A DNA stretch of 7,016 nt from an uncultured Selenomonadales bacterium (GTDB lineage Bacteria > Bacillota > Negativicutes > Selenomonadales > Selenomonadaceae), in assembly GCA_946547205.1 (NCBI GenBank), contig CAMNPA010000064.1, positions 1 to 7,016 of the forward strand. Reading direction: 5' to 3'. Shown here piece after piece: positions 1 through 6,099 of this stretch (its first letter is position 1; every line of letters begins with the position of its first letter). The position numbers were made by a program, and so were the translations under genes. Under the pieces are notes generated by a model. The model ran no database searches and was not told the origin of the DNA. It worked only from the letters and a program-made list of their open reading frames with translations.

Positions 1-732
1 CAGCTGAAATTTTTTGCCGAAGAAATCGTCGACGCGATTAACGACGCCTTCAAGCAGGAGCCGCCGCTCGTCAAGGAAGTAAAAATCGCCAAAGGTTTTC
101 AAATCGCCGAAATGCCGCCCGAAAAAATTTCCGAGTCCGCGCAGGTTGAAAAGCCTCAAGTCACATTGGAGCAAATCATTTTGACGGACGAGGAAATTCA
201 ACGGTGCCAAGCTCGCGCAGAAAAATTTTCGGATGATTCATTGCGTGAAACCGTCTTGCAAACTTTGATGTCACAAGTGCGAATTCAAAAGTTTCGGCTG
301 GCGAACGGTTGGCATAAGTGCCGGAATTGCGACAAGCTTTGTCCGCCGCAAGAAATTTTTTGTGAAGTGTGCCGCATAAAAGAACGCAATTTGATGATTG
401 AAGAGCTGTTCAGAATTTTTTACGATGAACCGTGGCTTAAGGCGTTGGACGCGCAGAAAATTTTGCTTGACCGAATGCCGCACATGCGCGATGAATGTCA
501 GCCCGACGTTATCGAATCGGCGCGAACGTCGCTGATACAAAAAATCGCAGGCGGAATTCGTTTCGGAGACGAAGAATCGCCCGACGTGTTGAAATTGGTC
601 ATGTTGGAAAAACGTCTGCCGCCCGACAAAATCACGCCCGCAATCATTCGCCGCACGCTCATGGATTTGCAATTCAACCTTGCCGAGCAACCGAAAGTTC
701 AACGATATTTGCTCAAGATTTTGCGAAAATAA
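1..732 (+). CDS. Probable DUF721/DciA-like protein with C-terminal zinc-ribbon-like extension (5' end missing)
   Basis: The reading frame is open from the first base to the TAA at 730-732, so the gene starts upstream of the window; 243 codons are visible. The first ~37 residues (QLKFFAEEIVDAINDAF, then PLVKEVKI) resemble the end of the DUF721 domain, where a QL...L..eIl..lN pattern precedes a V+.I+F-type strand. DUF721 includes DciA, a loader of the replicative helicase, so a replication role is possible but rests on a short match. Counting from the Met at 112, a long extension follows. It carries C70, C73, C77, C84 and C87; C70-X2-C73-X10-C84-X2-C87 is a typical zinc-ribbon spacing. The rest is charged and mostly helical, with no membrane segment. 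The Met at 112 is not the true start, because coding similarity continues upstream of it and no clear SD precedes it. The terminator at 734-766 follows directly. The frame is certain; the family name is moderate. Confidence 0.6.
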   Translation, partial: QLKFFAEEIVDAINDAFKQEPPLVKEVKIAKGFQIAEMPPEKISESAQVEKPQVTLEQIILTDEEIQRCQARAEKFSDDSLRETVLQTLMSQVRIQKFRLANGWHKCRNCDKLCPPQEIFCEVCRIKERNLMIEELFRIFYDEPWLKALDAQKILLDRMPHMRDECQPDVIESARTSLIQKIAGGIRFGDEESPDVLKLVMLEKRLPPDKITPAIIRRTLMDLQFNLAEQPKVQRYLLKILRK

Positions 733-733
733 A

Positions 734-766
734 AGCCGCCACGTTTAAGGACGGCTGATTTTTTTT
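734..766. terminator. Bidirectional intrinsic terminator between convergent genes
   Basis: AGCCG at 734-738 pairs with CGGCT at 752-756, and eight T follow at 759-766 on the plus strand. Read on the minus strand the stem is better: AGCCGUC pairs with GGCGGCU (7 bp including one G-U pair), followed by UUUUAUUUU. The plus-strand version has a C-A mismatch at the sixth pair. It lies just after the plus-strand gene's stop (732) and overlaps the ybaK stop (765-767), so it can end both convergent transcripts. The calls on stem and U tract are seen directly; function is inferred. Confidence 0.75.
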
Positions 767-1247
767 ATGCGGTGAGTTTGGCTGTCGTCGCGTTCACGGC
801 TCTGACTAAATCTTTCGGCGCAAGAACAATTTGCATTCCGCGAAGTCCTGCGCTTATCGAAATTTTTTCCAACGTCAACGCGCGACTGTCAAGGTAGACT
901 GGATAATTTTTCTTCGCACCGAGTGGCGAGCAACCGCCGCGAACGTAACCTGTCAACGGCAAAAGTTCTTTGAGCGCGATCATTTCGACAGATTTATTGC
1001 CGCTAGCTTTAGCCAACGCTTTCAAGTCGAGTTCGTCGCCGCCGCCGATAACCGCCATGATAATTCCGGTCTTGTCGCCGCGAGCCACCAACGTTTTGAA
1101 AATCATTTCAATATCAAGTCCCGACACTTGCGCGACGTGCACGGCAGATAAATCGCTTTCGTCAACGTCGTAAGTTTTAATCTCGTAAGAAATGCCCAGC
1201 CCGTCAAGAATTCGCGCGGCGTTTGTTTTCTTCAACTTCTTGCTCAA
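765..1247 (-). CDS. ybaK: Cys-tRNA(Pro)/Cys-tRNA(Cys) deacylase, YbaK/EbsC family
   Basis: Trans-editing enzyme that hydrolyses cysteine mis-attached to tRNA(Pro), preventing Cys-for-Pro errors; cytosolic. From the TTG start the protein is 160 residues, the usual YbaK length. Family marks are the N-terminal KKTNAARILDGLGISYE, Lys51 in the FKTLVA motif (equivalent to the key lysine of YbaK), DLKALAK at 74-80, and the loop GYVRGGCSPLG at 100-110, matching the GGxSPxG substrate loop. I chose TTG (1247-1245) because CGGAG (1260-1256) sits 8 nt upstream and the protein then begins like its relatives. Alternatives are ATG at 1265, which overlaps the polA stop as ATGA but has no good SD, and TTG at 1280. 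It is the last gene of the minus-strand operon, directly after polA. The ProX/YeaK subtypes of the same fold are less likely given the KTNA start and the GGxSP loop. Confidence 0.92.
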   Translation of the reverse strand: MSKKLKKTNAARILDGLGISYEIKTYDVDESDLSAVHVAQVSGLDIEMIFKTLVARGDKTGIIMAVIGGGDELDLKALAKASGNKSVEMIALKELLPLTGYVRGGCSPLGAKKNYPVYLDSRALTLEKISISAGLRGMQIVLAPKDLVRAVNATTAKLTA

Positions 1248-1253
1248 AATTTT

Positions 1254-1260
1254 CACTCCG
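1254..1260 (-). promoter_or_regulatory. Ribosome binding site that selects a TTG start for ybaK
   Basis: The minus strand reads CGGAGTG here, with GGAG at 1259-1256 and 8 nt before TTG (1247-1245). No comparable SD lies in front of the in-frame ATG at 1265 or TTG at 1280. It lies just past the polA stop (1264-1262), fitting re-initiation by ribosomes leaving polA. Confidence 0.65.
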
Positions 1261-1261
1261 A

Positions 1262-3742
1262 TCATTTTGCCAACGACCAATTTTTTCCGCTGTGAACGTC
1301 GACAATCAACGGCACCGACAATTTCACGACGTTTTCCATTGCCGCACGCAAAATTTTTTCCGCGTCCGCAAGCTCTGAAGTTTTAGCCTCAAGGACAAGT
1401 TCGTCGTGCACTTGAATGATGATTCGACTTTCAAGCCCGCGCAGATTTTCTTCAGCGCGAATCATTGCCAACTTGATGATGTCAGCCGCAGTGCCTTGAA
1501 TCGGCGTGTTCATTGCGGTTCGTTCGGCGAAGGAGCGCACGTTAAAATTTCTGTCGTTAATCGCGGGCAAAGTTCTGCGTCGTCCGAACATTGTCGTCAC
1601 GTAGCCGACTTCGCGAGCTTTGGCAATGGTCGTGTCCATAAAATTTTTCACGCCGGGATAACGTTCAAAGTAGCGCGTGATGTATTCGCCGGCTTCCTTG
1701 CGCGATATGCCGAGATTTTGCGACAAACCGTAATCGCTGATGCCGTAGACGATGCCGAAATTGACAGCCTTGGCTTTGCGTCGAAGGTCAGCGGTTATCG
1801 CGTCGAGTGGCACGCCGAAAACTTCAGCAGCCGTCCGCGCGTGAATGTCCTGCCCGCGATTGAAAGCGTCAATCAAATTTTCGTCGCCGCTCATGTGCGC
1901 GAGAAGTCGCAATTCAATCTGCGAATAATCGGCGGACAAAATGCAGTCGTAACCGTTGCCGGGCTCAAACAATGCGCGAATCGTTCTGCCTTCGTCGGTG
2001 CGCACGGGAATATTTTGCAAATTCGGATCGGAGCTGGACAATCTGCCCGTCGCCGTCACAGTCTGATTAAAATTCGTGTGAATGCGTCCGTCGCTGCCGA
2101 TAAGTTTGCCGAGCCCGTCAAGGTAAGTCGATTTGAGTTTCGTCAACGCGCGGAAGTCGAGAATTGCGGCAACAATCGCGTGACGGTTTTTGAGCTCTTC
2201 CAAAACTTCGGCGTTGGTCGAGTAGCCGGTCTTAGTTTTTTTGACAGGCGGCAACTTGAGCTTGACAAACAGCACGTCGGCGAGTTGCTTCGGCGAATTG
2301 ATGTTGAAAGTTTCGCCCGCAAGGTCGTAAATCTTTTCAATCAGCGCGTTGATACGTCCGCTCATTTCGACGGATTTTTTTTTGAGTTGAGCCGCGTCGA
2401 CGAAGACACCGCGTTTTTCCATGCGAGCAAGTACTTCCGTCAACGGCAATTCCATTTCGCGATAAAGCCTCGTCAAATTTGCGTCGGCTAGAGATTTTTC
2501 GTAACGCGGCGCGATTTTCTCCAGCATTACGACGTTGCCGATGCCGAGCTGTGAATCGCGTTCCGACTTATCGACTTCGGGATTGAGCAGGTAAGCGGCA
2601 AGTTTCGCGTCGAAAATTTTTGAAAGGTTGACGTTGAAAGTGCGCAGAAAATTTTTCACGTCGCACAAAATGATTTTGCCGTTGAAGTCGTCGAAAATGC
2701 GTTGAACGTCGTCGGGATTGTCCGTCGCAAAAATTTCGCCGCCGAAAATTTTTATCGTGAAGTGATTCGTATCGTGTTGAGCAATCGTCAACGTCTCCGC
2801 CGCGAAAATTTTTTCAAAGTCAATCGGCAACGCGTCGGTCGTCTGCGTCGTGAGCAAAGGTTCAGCGTCGGAAGTCAACGGTTCGCCGAAAAGCTCATGA
2901 ATTTTCTTCAACGCAACCTTGAGCGCGTAACGTCGGCAAAAATCATCAGCGCGAGCAATGTCGGGCGTGAACGTGAAATTTTCCGCGTCGAAGGTGACGT
3001 TTGGAACGTTGCGGACGATTTGCGCGAGACGTTTGCTTTTGACGGCATCATCAGCGAAATTTTCCAATGCGGCGCGAATTTTCTTCGACGTGACTTCTGC
3101 GCGGCGAGCGAGAACATTTTCAACGGTGCCGAAAGTTTGAATCAACGACGTTGCACTTTTCGCGCCAATGCCCTTGACGCCGGGAATGTTGTCGGAAGTG
3201 TCGCCGCTCAAGCCTTTGAAATCGACAAGCAACGCAGGAGCAAAGCCGTACTCGTCGAAAAATTTTTTCTCGTCGTAACGTTCAACGCTGGTCTTTTTAT
3301 TGAGCAAAACGTTTGTCGTTGCGTTGATGAGTTGCAAAGCGTCACGGTCGCCCGTCAAAATTTCGACGGAAAAATTTTCGCAAGCTTGAGCCGTCAACGT
3401 GCCAATAATGTCGTCAGCTTCGTAGCCGTTCGCCGCGCAGGACTTGATGCCCAAAACGTCAATGAATTCTTTCAGCAACGGCAGTTGTGCGGCTAAATCG
3501 TCGGGCATACTTTGACGCGTCGCCTTGTATTCGGAAAAAATTTCGTTGCGAAAAGTTTTCTTCGCCGCGTCGAGAGCAACGGCAATCAAGTCAGGCGATT
3601 GTTCACGCAGAACTTTCAGCAGAATATTTGCAAAGCCGGTCAATGCGCCGGTCGGAACGCCGTTTGGAGCCGTGAGCGTCGGCATTGCATAAAAGGCGCG
3701 GTAGAAAATGCTGCTGCCGTCAATAATCAAAAATTTTTTCAT
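1262..3742 (-). CDS. polA: DNA polymerase I
   Basis: Fills gaps and removes RNA primers during lagging-strand synthesis and excision repair. The protein has 826 residues. The 5'-nuclease domain covers about 1-290, with metal-site motifs LIIDG (D8), YEADD (E108, D110, D111), TGDRD (D132, D134) and SGDTSDNIPG (D181, D184) before a helix-hairpin-helix (GVKGIGAKSA). The middle region, about 310-430, is a degenerate 3'-5' exonuclease domain: the DTET metal motif is absent (around 318-324) and the segment is shortened, so proofreading is unlikely, as in Bacillus-type Pol I. The polymerase domain has motif A DYSQIELR (D605), the O-helix motif B (R654, K658, F662, Y666) and motif C QVHDE (H779, D780, E781), all intact. 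The ATG at 3742 has GGAG 5 nt upstream and overlaps the preceding transpeptidase stop by 4 bp (ATGA), suggesting translational coupling. It is shorter than E. coli Pol I (928), mainly in the middle domain. Confidence 0.98.
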   Translation of the reverse strand: MKKFLIIDGSSIFYRAFYAMPTLTAPNGVPTGALTGFANILLKVLREQSPDLIAVALDAAKKTFRNEIFSEYKATRQSMPDDLAAQLPLLKEFIDVLGIKSCAANGYEADDIIGTLTAQACENFSVEILTGDRDALQLINATTNVLLNKKTSVERYDEKKFFDEYGFAPALLVDFKGLSGDTSDNIPGVKGIGAKSATSLIQTFGTVENVLARRAEVTSKKIRAALENFADDAVKSKRLAQIVRNVPNVTFDAENFTFTPDIARADDFCRRYALKVALKKIHELFGEPLTSDAEPLLTTQTTDALPIDFEKIFAAETLTIAQHDTNHFTIKIFGGEIFATDNPDDVQRIFDDFNGKIILCDVKNFLRTFNVNLSKIFDAKLAAYLLNPEVDKSERDSQLGIGNVVMLEKIAPRYEKSLADANLTRLYREMELPLTEVLARMEKRGVFVDAAQLKKKSVEMSGRINALIEKIYDLAGETFNINSPKQLADVLFVKLKLPPVKKTKTGYSTNAEVLEELKNRHAIVAAILDFRALTKLKSTYLDGLGKLIGSDGRIHTNFNQTVTATGRLSSSDPNLQNIPVRTDEGRTIRALFEPGNGYDCILSADYSQIELRLLAHMSGDENLIDAFNRGQDIHARTAAEVFGVPLDAITADLRRKAKAVNFGIVYGISDYGLSQNLGISRKEAGEYITRYFERYPGVKNFMDTTIAKAREVGYVTTMFGRRRTLPAINDRNFNVRSFAERTAMNTPIQGTAADIIKLAMIRAEENLRGLESRIIIQVHDELVLEAKTSELADAEKILRAAMENVVKLSVPLIVDVHSGKNWSLAK

Positions 3743-4917
3743 ACGTTCTCCGCCTCGAAAGGTTTATCAACTTCATCAGCTTTGGATTTGTCAACTTCAT
3801 CAGCTTTGGATTTGTCAACGTCGTCAGCTTTCGGTTTGTCAACGTCATCAGTCTTCGGCTTGTCAACGTCGTCGGCTTTCGGCTTATCGGTTTTAGCAGG
3901 TTTGGAAGGTTTGGCGGGCTTATCAATCGGCGGTTTAACGTTGAGCGGAATGGATTTGAATCGGAAAATTTTCACGCCGTCCTCGCCTGTCTGCAAGCCG
4001 CCTTCGATATTGAAAAGCACCATCGCATCATCGGAATTGCAATAGAGCTGATCTTTCTTCTCGTAGCAAACGACTTTGCCGAAACGACTTTCAAGCGTCG
4101 ACTCTTTCGGATTCCAGGCAAGTTTGGTGCGCAAAGCCTTCGTGATTGGCACAACGGGCAGATAAGTTATTCCGTCGCGAAGAACAGCTTTGGCAAAATA
4201 TCTTATGCCGCGAGCGTCGGTCGGTTGAATGAGTTCGCCGTTGACTTCGATGTTGTAAGGTTTGCCGATAAAAGTCGGTTCGCCGTCGGAGTCCGCAATT
4301 TTTTTCGCAATGTTGTCGTCGCTCTCGAATGCAAGCACGCCGTAAGGTTCAAGCCACTTTGTCACGTCGGCGGCAGTAATTTCCTGCATACCGTAGCCGT
4401 CGGGATAAACGTAATAGACAACGTCGCCTTCAGGAGATTTTTCGACGACAACACGATTGTAAGTTATCTCAACGGGCGTACCGACTTCCACGGCGTCAAA
4501 GAGTTCCTCAACGTCGCGCTCGTTCATGCGAATGCAACCGTTTGAAACGTAATGACCGATGCTGTCCGGGCGATTGGTGCCGTGAATGCCGTAGTTGCCT
4601 TGAATTTGCATCCAACGATAGCCCAACGGATTATCGGGCCCGGACGGAATTTCATATTCCGGGTCGGACGGATCGATCCACGACGGATTAATTTCCTTCG
4701 TGTTGATTTTGTAGTAGCCGGTCGGCGTAGGAGTGCTTGGCTTGCCAACGCCGAGATGATAGACCGCAAGTTTCGTGTCGCCGTCATAAAAGAGCATGAG
4801 ACGACTCGCCAGGTTGATATAAATTTTTTTGTCAGCCGCCTGCGCAGTTGACGTGAACGAGCCGAGAATAAACGCCGCGCTCAAAATGATTGCCATGAAA
4901 AATTTCAACGCGTTCAT
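3739..4917 (-). CDS. Secreted L,D-transpeptidase (YkuD domain) with copper-amine-oxidase-N-like region and Lys/Asp repeat tail
   Basis: Probably makes 3-3 peptide cross-links in peptidoglycan or attaches proteins to it, outside the cytoplasmic membrane. It has 392 residues. A signal peptide covers about 1-27 (hydrophobic MAIILSAAFILGS, AQA before the likely cut). The YkuD domain spans about 30-155 and includes the GKPSTPTPTGYYKI stretch, His112 in IHGTN, and SNGCIRM with catalytic Cys128; Asn126 replaces the more usual His of SHGC, a known variant. Residues ~215-325 (VNGELI..., RDGITYLPVVPITKAL, KLAWNPKEST) resemble the copper-amine-oxidase N-terminal domain, often a wall-associated module. 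C284 and C293 could form a disulfide. The tail, 327-392, is Lys/Pro/Asp-rich with five 8-residue repeats. There is no sorting signal or C-terminal membrane segment. It is the first gene of an operon with polA and ybaK. The start is the ATG before the signal peptide; AGGA lies 12 nt upstream, rather far. Function is firm at family level; the exact substrate is unknown. Confidence 0.93.
   Translation of the reverse strand: MNALKFFMAIILSAAFILGSFTSTAQAADKKIYINLASRLMLFYDGDTKLAVYHLGVGKPSTPTPTGYYKINTKEINPSWIDPSDPEYEIPSGPDNPLGYRWMQIQGNYGIHGTNRPDSIGHYVSNGCIRMNERDVEELFDAVEVGTPVEITYNRVVVEKSPEGDVVYYVYPDGYGMQEITAADVTKWLEPYGVLAFESDDNIAKKIADSDGEPTFIGKPYNIEVNGELIQPTDARGIRYFAKAVLRDGITYLPVVPITKALRTKLAWNPKESTLESRFGKVVCYEKKDQLYCNSDDAMVLFNIEGGLQTGEDGVKIFRFKSIPLNVKPPIDKPAKPSKPAKTDKPKADDVDKPKTDDVDKPKADDVDKSKADEVDKSKADEVDKPFEAENV
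3748..3751 (-). promoter_or_regulatory. Ribosome binding site of polA, inside the transpeptidase gene
   Basis: GGAG on the minus strand lies 5 nt before the polA ATG (3742-3740), within the last codons of the upstream L,D-transpeptidase. With the ATGA overlap at 3739-3742 it supports both the polA start and coupled translation. Confidence 0.7.
3763..3882 (-). repeat. Five tandem 24-bp repeats encoding KxKxDxVD units
   Basis: The units run 3763-3786, 3787-3810, 3811-3834, 3835-3858 and 3859-3882, in phase with codons. In protein order they encode KPKADDVD, KPKTDDVD, KPKADDVD, KSKADEVD and KSKADEVD. The two C-terminal units differ from each other at one base, while the other three form a second subgroup, which suggests stepwise duplication. 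A degenerate sixth unit (3883-3906) precedes them. The tail is probably an extended charged linker; copy number could vary between strains. Confidence 0.92.
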
Positions 4918-4952
4918 CGTTAGACATCTTCCTTCCGAAAATTTTTTTCGTC

Positions 4953-4961
4953 AATATAGCA
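4953..4961 (-). promoter_or_regulatory. Putative extended -10 promoter of the transpeptidase-polA-ybaK operon
   Basis: The minus strand reads TGCTATATT here, an extended -10 (TGn plus TATATT, 5 of 6 to consensus). No good -35 is seen at 16-18 bp; TTCAAA (4983-4978) lies at 19 bp. Transcription would begin near 4946, giving a leader of about 29 nt before the ATG at 4917. Confidence 0.45.
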
Positions 4962-5042
4962 GTTCAATCTGAAAAAGTTTTGAACTATCGGCGGCAAAAT
5001 CTGCACGGTCTCAAGCGTCGTAAACAAAGTGGAAATTGTCGA

Positions 5043-5071
5043 TTGACGCGTTAAAAGCTTTGTGATAAGTT
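5043..5071 (+). promoter_or_regulatory. Putative promoter of the dhaKLM operon
   Basis: TTGACG (5043-5048) matches the -35 box at 5 of 6 positions. After 17 bp comes TAAGTT (5066-5071), a weak -10 helped by an upstream TGA giving the TGn extension. A transcript would begin near 5078, leaving about 17 nt before the dhaK ATG, just enough for its SD. No convincing catabolite (cre) site or other operator was seen in 4918-5094. Confidence 0.4.
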
Positions 5072-5080
5072 TTCGCTCAA

Positions 5081-5086
5081 AAGGAG
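5081..5086 (+). promoter_or_regulatory. Ribosome binding site fixing the dhaK start
   Basis: AAGGAG ends 8 nt before the ATG at 5095. An in-frame GTG at 5062 would add 11 residues but has no SD and would place this AAGGAG inside the coding region, so 5095 is preferred. Confidence 0.8.
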
Positions 5087-5094
5087 TGGTTCAC

Positions 5095-6087
5095 ATGAAG
5101 AAACTTATAAATTCCGTTGATGCAGTCGAAGAGCAGATGATTCTCGGTCTCGTGAAGTCTGCACCGAAAAAATTGCGCAAACTCGACTGCGGCAATGTTG
5201 TCGTTCGTGCACAGAAAAAGTCCGATAAAGTTGCTCTCGTCAGCGGCGGCGGCTCAGGTCATGAACCGTCACACGGCGGCTTTGTCGGAAAAGGTATGCT
5301 TGACTGCGCGGTTGCAGGTGCCGTATTCACATCGCCCACGCCCGATAAAATTTTCGAGGGCATTAAAGCTGTCGCGACGGAAGCAGGCGTCCTTTGCATT
5401 GTCAAAAATTACACAGGCGACGTTCTGAATTTTGAAATGGCAATGGACATGGCGGCGGACGAGGACATCAAAGTTGCGCATGTTGTCGTTAATGATGATG
5501 TTGCCGTTCAAGACAGCCTTTATACGACGGGTCGACGCGGTGTAGCAGGAACTGTTCTCGTGCACAAAATCGCCGGTGCCAAAGCTGAAACGGGCGCGAC
5601 GCTTGACCAAGTCAAAGCCGTTGCCGAAAAAGTTATCGCCAACGTTCGCACAATGGGCATGGCAATTTCTCCGTGCACTGTTCCCGCCGCAGGAAAGCCC
5701 GGTTTTGAACTCGCTGATGACGAAATGGAAATCGGTATCGGCATTCACGGCGAACCCGGCACTCACCGCGACAAACTCACTTCCGCCGACGAAATCGCCA
5801 AAACTTTGCTTGATAAAATTCTCGCGGACATCGACTATAAAAATCGTGAAGTCGTCGTTCTCGTCAACGGTATGGGTGCTACGCCGCTCATGGAACTTTA
5901 CATCATCAATAACTTTGTGCAGGATTATCTGGCTCAAGCCGGCGTCAAAGTTTACGATACGATGGTCGGCAACTACATGACTTCAATCGAAATGGCTGGC
6001 TTTTCAATTACACTGCTGCGCCTCGACGACGAACTGAAAGAACTTTACGACGCGCCCGCAGATACGCCCGCTCTCGTGAAAGCTTGA
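5095..6087 (+). CDS. dhaK: Dihydroxyacetone kinase, substrate-binding subunit DhaK (PTS-dependent)
   Basis: Binds dihydroxyacetone covalently as a hemiaminal and presents it to DhaL for phosphorylation to dihydroxyacetone phosphate; cytosolic. It has 330 residues, the usual length of the Firmicutes form and shorter than E. coli DhaK (356). The key residues are present at the positions known for the family: His56 in GGGSGHEPSHGG, Asp109 in NYTGD and the substrate-binding His218 in GIGIHGEPG. The C-terminal part continues through VVVLVNGMGATP and ITLLRLD. The linked subunit layout, with dhaL 12 bp downstream and dhaM after it, shows the PTS type rather than the single-chain ATP-dependent kinase. 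All catalytic residues being present argues against the DhaQ regulator paralogue. No dhaS/dhaR regulator gene lies in the window. Confidence 0.97.
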   Translation: MKKLINSVDAVEEQMILGLVKSAPKKLRKLDCGNVVVRAQKKSDKVALVSGGGSGHEPSHGGFVGKGMLDCAVAGAVFTSPTPDKIFEGIKAVATEAGVLCIVKNYTGDVLNFEMAMDMAADEDIKVAHVVVNDDVAVQDSLYTTGRRGVAGTVLVHKIAGAKAETGATLDQVKAVAEKVIANVRTMGMAISPCTVPAAGKPGFELADDEMEIGIGIHGEPGTHRDKLTSADEIAKTLLDKILADIDYKNREVVVLVNGMGATPLMELYIINNFVQDYLAQAGVKVYDTMVGNYMTSIEMAGFSITLLRLDDELKELYDAPADTPALVKA

Positions 6088-6099
6088 CGGAGGATTGAC

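Noticed and set aside
1406..2491. 361-codon open frame on the plus strand opposite polA
   Set aside because: It is codon-for-codon opposite an unmistakable polA, has no recognisable domain, and its length is explained by rarity of TTA/CTA/TCA codons in polA.
2702..3496. 264-codon open frame on the plus strand opposite polA
   Set aside because: Same register artefact; the sense strand encodes the 5'-nuclease and middle domains of DNA polymerase I.
3512..4045. 177-codon plus-strand frame with repeated STSSA units
   Set aside because: The repeats are the antisense reading of the transpeptidase's 24-bp array; the sense frame has a signal peptide, a YkuD domain and operon context.
4832..4927. 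Short upstream open frame (31 codons, minus strand) starting at ATG 4927-4925, out of frame with the transpeptidase
   Set aside because: The purine-rich AAGGAAG lies directly against this ATG, too close for good initiation, and the peptide has no recognisable feature.
5015..5049. GCGTC...GACGC inverted repeat upstream of dhaK as an operator or hairpin
   Set aside because: Only 5 bp per arm with a 25-nt spacer; expected by chance in this composition.
4918..5094. Riboswitch or catabolite-repression (cre) site in the divergent intergenic region
   Set aside because: The likely leaders are under 40 nt on both sides, and no cre-like palindrome or conserved RNA structure was seen.
5269..5937. 222-codon open frame on the minus strand opposite dhaK
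   Set aside because: Mirror of dhaK in the codon-opposite register, with no SD-supported start or known motif.
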